A stretch of DNA of 64,000 nt from Blautia sp. An249 (lineage in GTDB: Bacteria > Bacillota > Clostridia > Lachnospirales > Lachnospiraceae), in NCBI RefSeq assembly GCF_002159835.1, contig NZ_NFJL01000006.1, positions 1 through 64,000 on the forward strand, written 5' to 3'. Position 1 is the first letter of the stretch. Every line of letters starts with the position of its first letter. Below, one piece after another: positions 61,525 through 64,000 of this stretch. Made by a program: the position numbers and the translations under genes. The notes beneath the pieces were generated by a model, which saw nothing but the letters and a program-made list of their open reading frames with translations, did no database searches and was not told where the DNA came from.

Positions 61525-62715
61525 TTATTTTTTACTCAGGTGTTCAATTGCCTTAAAGACGGACATGGCATAGGTGCCTGCCCCGATGGCAATACAGCGT
61601 TCATCTGCTTTAAAGTGAGGGCTGTGCCAGGAATAAACACAGTCATTTTCTTCGTTCCGGGTTCCCAGCCAATAGAAGAAACCGGGACATTCTTCCATGA
61701 AAATGGAGAAATCTTCTCCGCCGGTGGAAGGAATGGGATCTACCGGTTCTGCACCGATAGAGGTAACAGCCTCATGGGCGGCCGGATAGAGAGCCTCATC
61801 ATTGGTTGTAGGCGGCAGCTCATAGATATAGTTCAGATTTCCTTCACATTCATAAGCGGCGCAGATAGAATCCACAAGGGCGGTCAGGCGTTTTACCACA
61901 CAGGCTTCCACTTCTTTGGAATAGGTACGTACCGTTCCCAGCATGGTTACGGAATCCGGTGTGACGTTATTGGCGCCTTCTCCGGCTTTGACACTGCAGA
62001 TAGATATAACACAGGAATCAATTGGACTGACATTGCGGCTGACAATGGTTTGCGCTCCCTGGATAATTGCTGCTGCACAGACAACGGGATCTACATTCCG
62101 CTGGGGAATACCTCCGTGTCCGCCTTTTCCTTTAATCGTAATTTCAATTCTGTCTACAGCAGCCATTAAAGCTCCATGCTTAACAGCCACAGTTCCCAGC
62201 GGGATTTCAGGAGAATTGTGAAGACCAAAGATTGCATCCACACCTTCCAGACATCCAAGTTTAACCATTTTCTTGGCTCCCAGATTGATCTCTTCCGCCG
62301 GCTGGAAAAAGAATTTCACACTGCCGTGAATCTGATCCTTTAACTGAGCCAGGATTCTGGCTGCGGAAAGAAGAGACGATGCATGGGTGTCATGGCCGCA
62401 GGCATGCATCATGCCGGGGCGTTTGGACGGATAGGTGCAGGTAGATTCTTCTGTGACAGGGAGAGCGTCAATGTCTGCCCGAAGAGCAATACAAGGACCT
62501 TCCTCCCCTCCGCGGAGATAACCTACCAAGCCGGTTTCCAATCCTGAATCCAGAATTTCGATACCTAAAGCTTCCAGCTCTTTACGGATATATGCGGTAG
62601 TATCAAATTCTTTAAAACTCATCTCAGGATTTTCATGAAACCAGTGCAGATCTTCAATGAATTTAGGTTCCAGTTCTTTCATTAGCTCCTGTACTTTCTG
62701 ACTGAGCACATCCAT
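61525..62715 (-). CDS. M20-family amidohydrolase
   Basis: The 396-aa enzyme has the metal-site blocks ALRADIDALPVTEES, MHACGHDTHASSLLSA, FFFQPAEEINLGAKKMV and GLHNSPEIPLGTV, and the final GGEDFSIFMEECPGFFYWLG. This is the IAA-amino-acid/hippurate hydrolase group, which hydrolyses N-acyl amino acids. It lies first in a three-gene minus-strand operon with the DUF3100-type genes, so the substrate is probably imported or its product exported by them. AGGAATC lies before the ATG at 62715. Confidence 0.93.
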   Translation of the reverse strand: MDVLSQKVQELMKELEPKFIEDLHWFHENPEMSFKEFDTTAYIRKELEALGIEILDSGLETGLVGYLRGGEEGPCIALRADIDALPVTEESTCTYPSKRPGMMHACGHDTHASSLLSAARILAQLKDQIHGSVKFFFQPAEEINLGAKKMVKLGCLEGVDAIFGLHNSPEIPLGTVAVKHGALMAAVDRIEITIKGKGGHGGIPQRNVDPVVCAAAIIQGAQTIVSRNVSPIDSCVISICSVKAGEGANNVTPDSVTMLGTVRTYSKEVEACVVKRLTALVDSICAAYECEGNLNYIYELPPTTNDEALYPAAHEAVTSIGAEPVDPIPSTGGEDFSIFMEECPGFFYWLGTRNEENDCVYSWHSPHFKADERCIAIGAGTYAMSVFKAIEHLSKK

Positions 62716-62930
62716 AACGATTCCTCCATTTCTTTGATGATAAAACCTTAAAAAACTAGCTAAATTACGTCCTCTATTCTATCACTTTTTGAAAGAATTG
62801 TGAAGTATCAATAAATGAGTAAACAAAAATGGTAAAAATAAAAGCATAATGCATAAAAGGAAAAATTTCTGTTGAGAAGGAAGAAAAGAAAGCATATAAT
62901 CAGAACAACAGGAAAGGAGAATTCTGAAAA

Positions 62931-64000
62931 ATGGAAAAAAAGAAACTGGATTTTCGGATTGTAAAATATATGATTTTTGCAGCGGCTCTGGTTCTGGTGG
63001 TTTTATATTTTGAGCCGATTTTAAGGATGGCCGGAAATTTATGGGGGATTTTATTTCCGCTGACGCTGGGATGCGTTCTGGCTTATATCCTGAATATTAT
63101 TATGAGCGGACTGGAGAAACTGTATTTTCCCAATGGGTCTTCCGGATTTGTCAGAAAATCCAGAAGGCCGGTCTGCGTACTGTTGTCTATTATTCTGACG
63201 CTGGGAATTGTTATTTTCATTGTCAAACTGGTACTGCCGGAACTGCTGAATGCGATTGTGGTGCTGGGGAAGGGAATTCCGCCTTATCTGGAGAGATTCC
63301 AGACCTGGCTGTTAAGCTACAGTAGGGAATGGCCCCAGATCCGGGACTGGATTAACAACGCCCAGCTTGACTGGGAAAATATTATTAAGAATGTGTTTAC
63401 CTATGTGACAAGCGGTGTGGGAGGGATCTTAAATTCCACCTTTACCATTGTGGGCGTGTTGGGAAAATGGATCATCAATCTGGTGATCTCTCTGATCTTT
63501 TCCATTTATTTTCTTATGAATAAAGAAACCCTTTTAGGACAGTTTAAACGAATGCTGAATGTTTATGTAAAGCCCCACAAGACAGAGAAATTCTACCGGG
63601 TTGCAAAAGTGGCCCACGATACGTTCCGCCACTTTATTATCGGGCAGTGTACGGAGGCGGTCATTCTGGGAACCCTGTGTGCAGTGGGAATGCTGATCCT
63701 TCGCTTCCCTTATGCGGCTATGGTGGGAACCCTGGTGGGAGCCACAGCCCTTCTGCCTATCGTGGGCGCTTATATCGGAGCGGCTGTGGGGGCCTTTCTG
63801 ATTTTTACAGAGAATCCCTTACAGGCTCTGGGATTTTTAGTTTTTCTGGTGATTTTGCAGCAGATTGAAGGAAATCTGATTTATCCCAAAGTGGTGGGTT
63901 CTTCTATCGGACTTCCCGGCATGTGGGTGCTGGCGGCAGTTACCGTGGGAGGCGGAATCGGCGGAATCATGGGAATGTTAGTGGGAGTTCCCCTTACGGC
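62931..64000 (+). CDS. AI-2E family membrane protein, partial at right edge
   Basis: The frame opens at ATG 62931 behind GGAAAGGAG and stays open to base 64000 (356 codons), so its C-terminus is outside the window. It has a conserved N-terminal half with KLDFRIVKYMIFAAAL and GILFPLTLGCVLAYIL. Later come RVAKVAHDTFRHFIIGQCTEA, then LPIVGAYIGAAVGA, then QQIEGNLIYPKVVGSSIGLP, the family's most conserved segment. These proteins are permease-like; some export AI-2 or act as Na+/H+ antiporters. The function here is not settled. Confidence 0.9.
   Translation, partial: MEKKKLDFRIVKYMIFAAALVLVVLYFEPILRMAGNLWGILFPLTLGCVLAYILNIIMSGLEKLYFPNGSSGFVRKSRRPVCVLLSIILTLGIVIFIVKLVLPELLNAIVVLGKGIPPYLERFQTWLLSYSREWPQIRDWINNAQLDWENIIKNVFTYVTSGVGGILNSTFTIVGVLGKWIINLVISLIFSIYFLMNKETLLGQFKRMLNVYVKPHKTEKFYRVAKVAHDTFRHFIIGQCTEAVILGTLCAVGMLILRFPYAAMVGTLVGATALLPIVGAYIGAAVGAFLIFTENPLQALGFLVFLVILQQIEGNLIYPKVVGSSIGLPGMWVLAAVTVGGGIGGIMGMLVGVPLT

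Noticed and set aside
1-64000. CRISPR array
   Set aside because: No regularly spaced short direct repeats with unique spacers were seen; the tandem repeats found are coding.

Overview
The window looks like a chromosomal segment of an anaerobic gut-type clostridium of the Lachnospiraceae. That call is an inference from strong AGGAGG-type ribosome sites, ferredoxin-linked 2-oxoacid oxidoreductase genes, many SDR and CoA enzymes, and an integrated element of the type common in that family. No rRNA, complete tRNA gene or CRISPR array was seen.

Region 1 (1-19439) is the right-hand part of an integrated mobile element that runs off the left edge. It carries an IS91-type transposase, an accessory operon (a JAB/ArdC/YodL fusion, a YodL/DUF4316 protein and small proteins), and an IS256 insertion with clean target duplication. 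It also has a HTH regulator, a TetR gene with a large sorted surface protein split by one in-frame TAG, and a translationally coupled mobC-relaxase-108aa-thyX-dut operon. After a candidate oriT region come excisionase-like proteins, one with four HTH modules, and a tyrosine integrase. The element ends in a 41-nt 3' fragment of a tRNA-Arg(CCT) gene that still has its terminator downstream, so the tRNA gene was very likely the integration site.

Region 2 (19440-22520) holds short remnants (a YhcG nuclease tail), inverted repeats, metY and a divergent Rrf2 regulator.

Region 3 (22611-40230) is a catabolic island. Operon A encodes an acyl-CoA ligase, CoA-transferase, SDR, thiolase, RpiB/LacAB-like isomerase, a second SDR, an IolD-like ThDP enzyme and a MATE exporter. 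Operon B encodes a GPH sugar symporter, a Gfo/Idh/MocA dehydrogenase and a glycerate 2-kinase. An AraC gene lies between them. Both operons carry the same 19-nt motif, placed exactly 93 bp upstream of a TATAAT box, so they look like one regulon. My inference is that the island breaks down a cyclic polyol or similar sugar to acyl-CoA through a cyclic-dione step. A MalY-type lyase with its own AraC gene follows.

Region 4 (41083-60122) holds two co-oriented operons. The first encodes a TAXI-TRAP importer, CoA-transferase, four-gene 2-oxoacid:ferredoxin oxidoreductase, ketopantoate-reductase-like enzyme, LpdD-like protein and a LysR regulator. The second encodes a UGSC-type fusion lacking the redox residues, a frameshifted FAD oxidoreductase, UbiX, Fe-dependent ADH, UbiD, a URO-D-type protein and ALDH. 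Both promoters carry the same TATTC-N7-GAATA palindrome centred 29 bp upstream of the -35 box. This points to one LysR-controlled pathway built round a prenylated-FMN decarboxylase, and it is my candidate for an undescribed system.

Region 5 (60162-64000) holds an M20 amidohydrolase with a two-gene DUF3100-type membrane system, and the start of an AI-2E family membrane protein that runs off the right edge.
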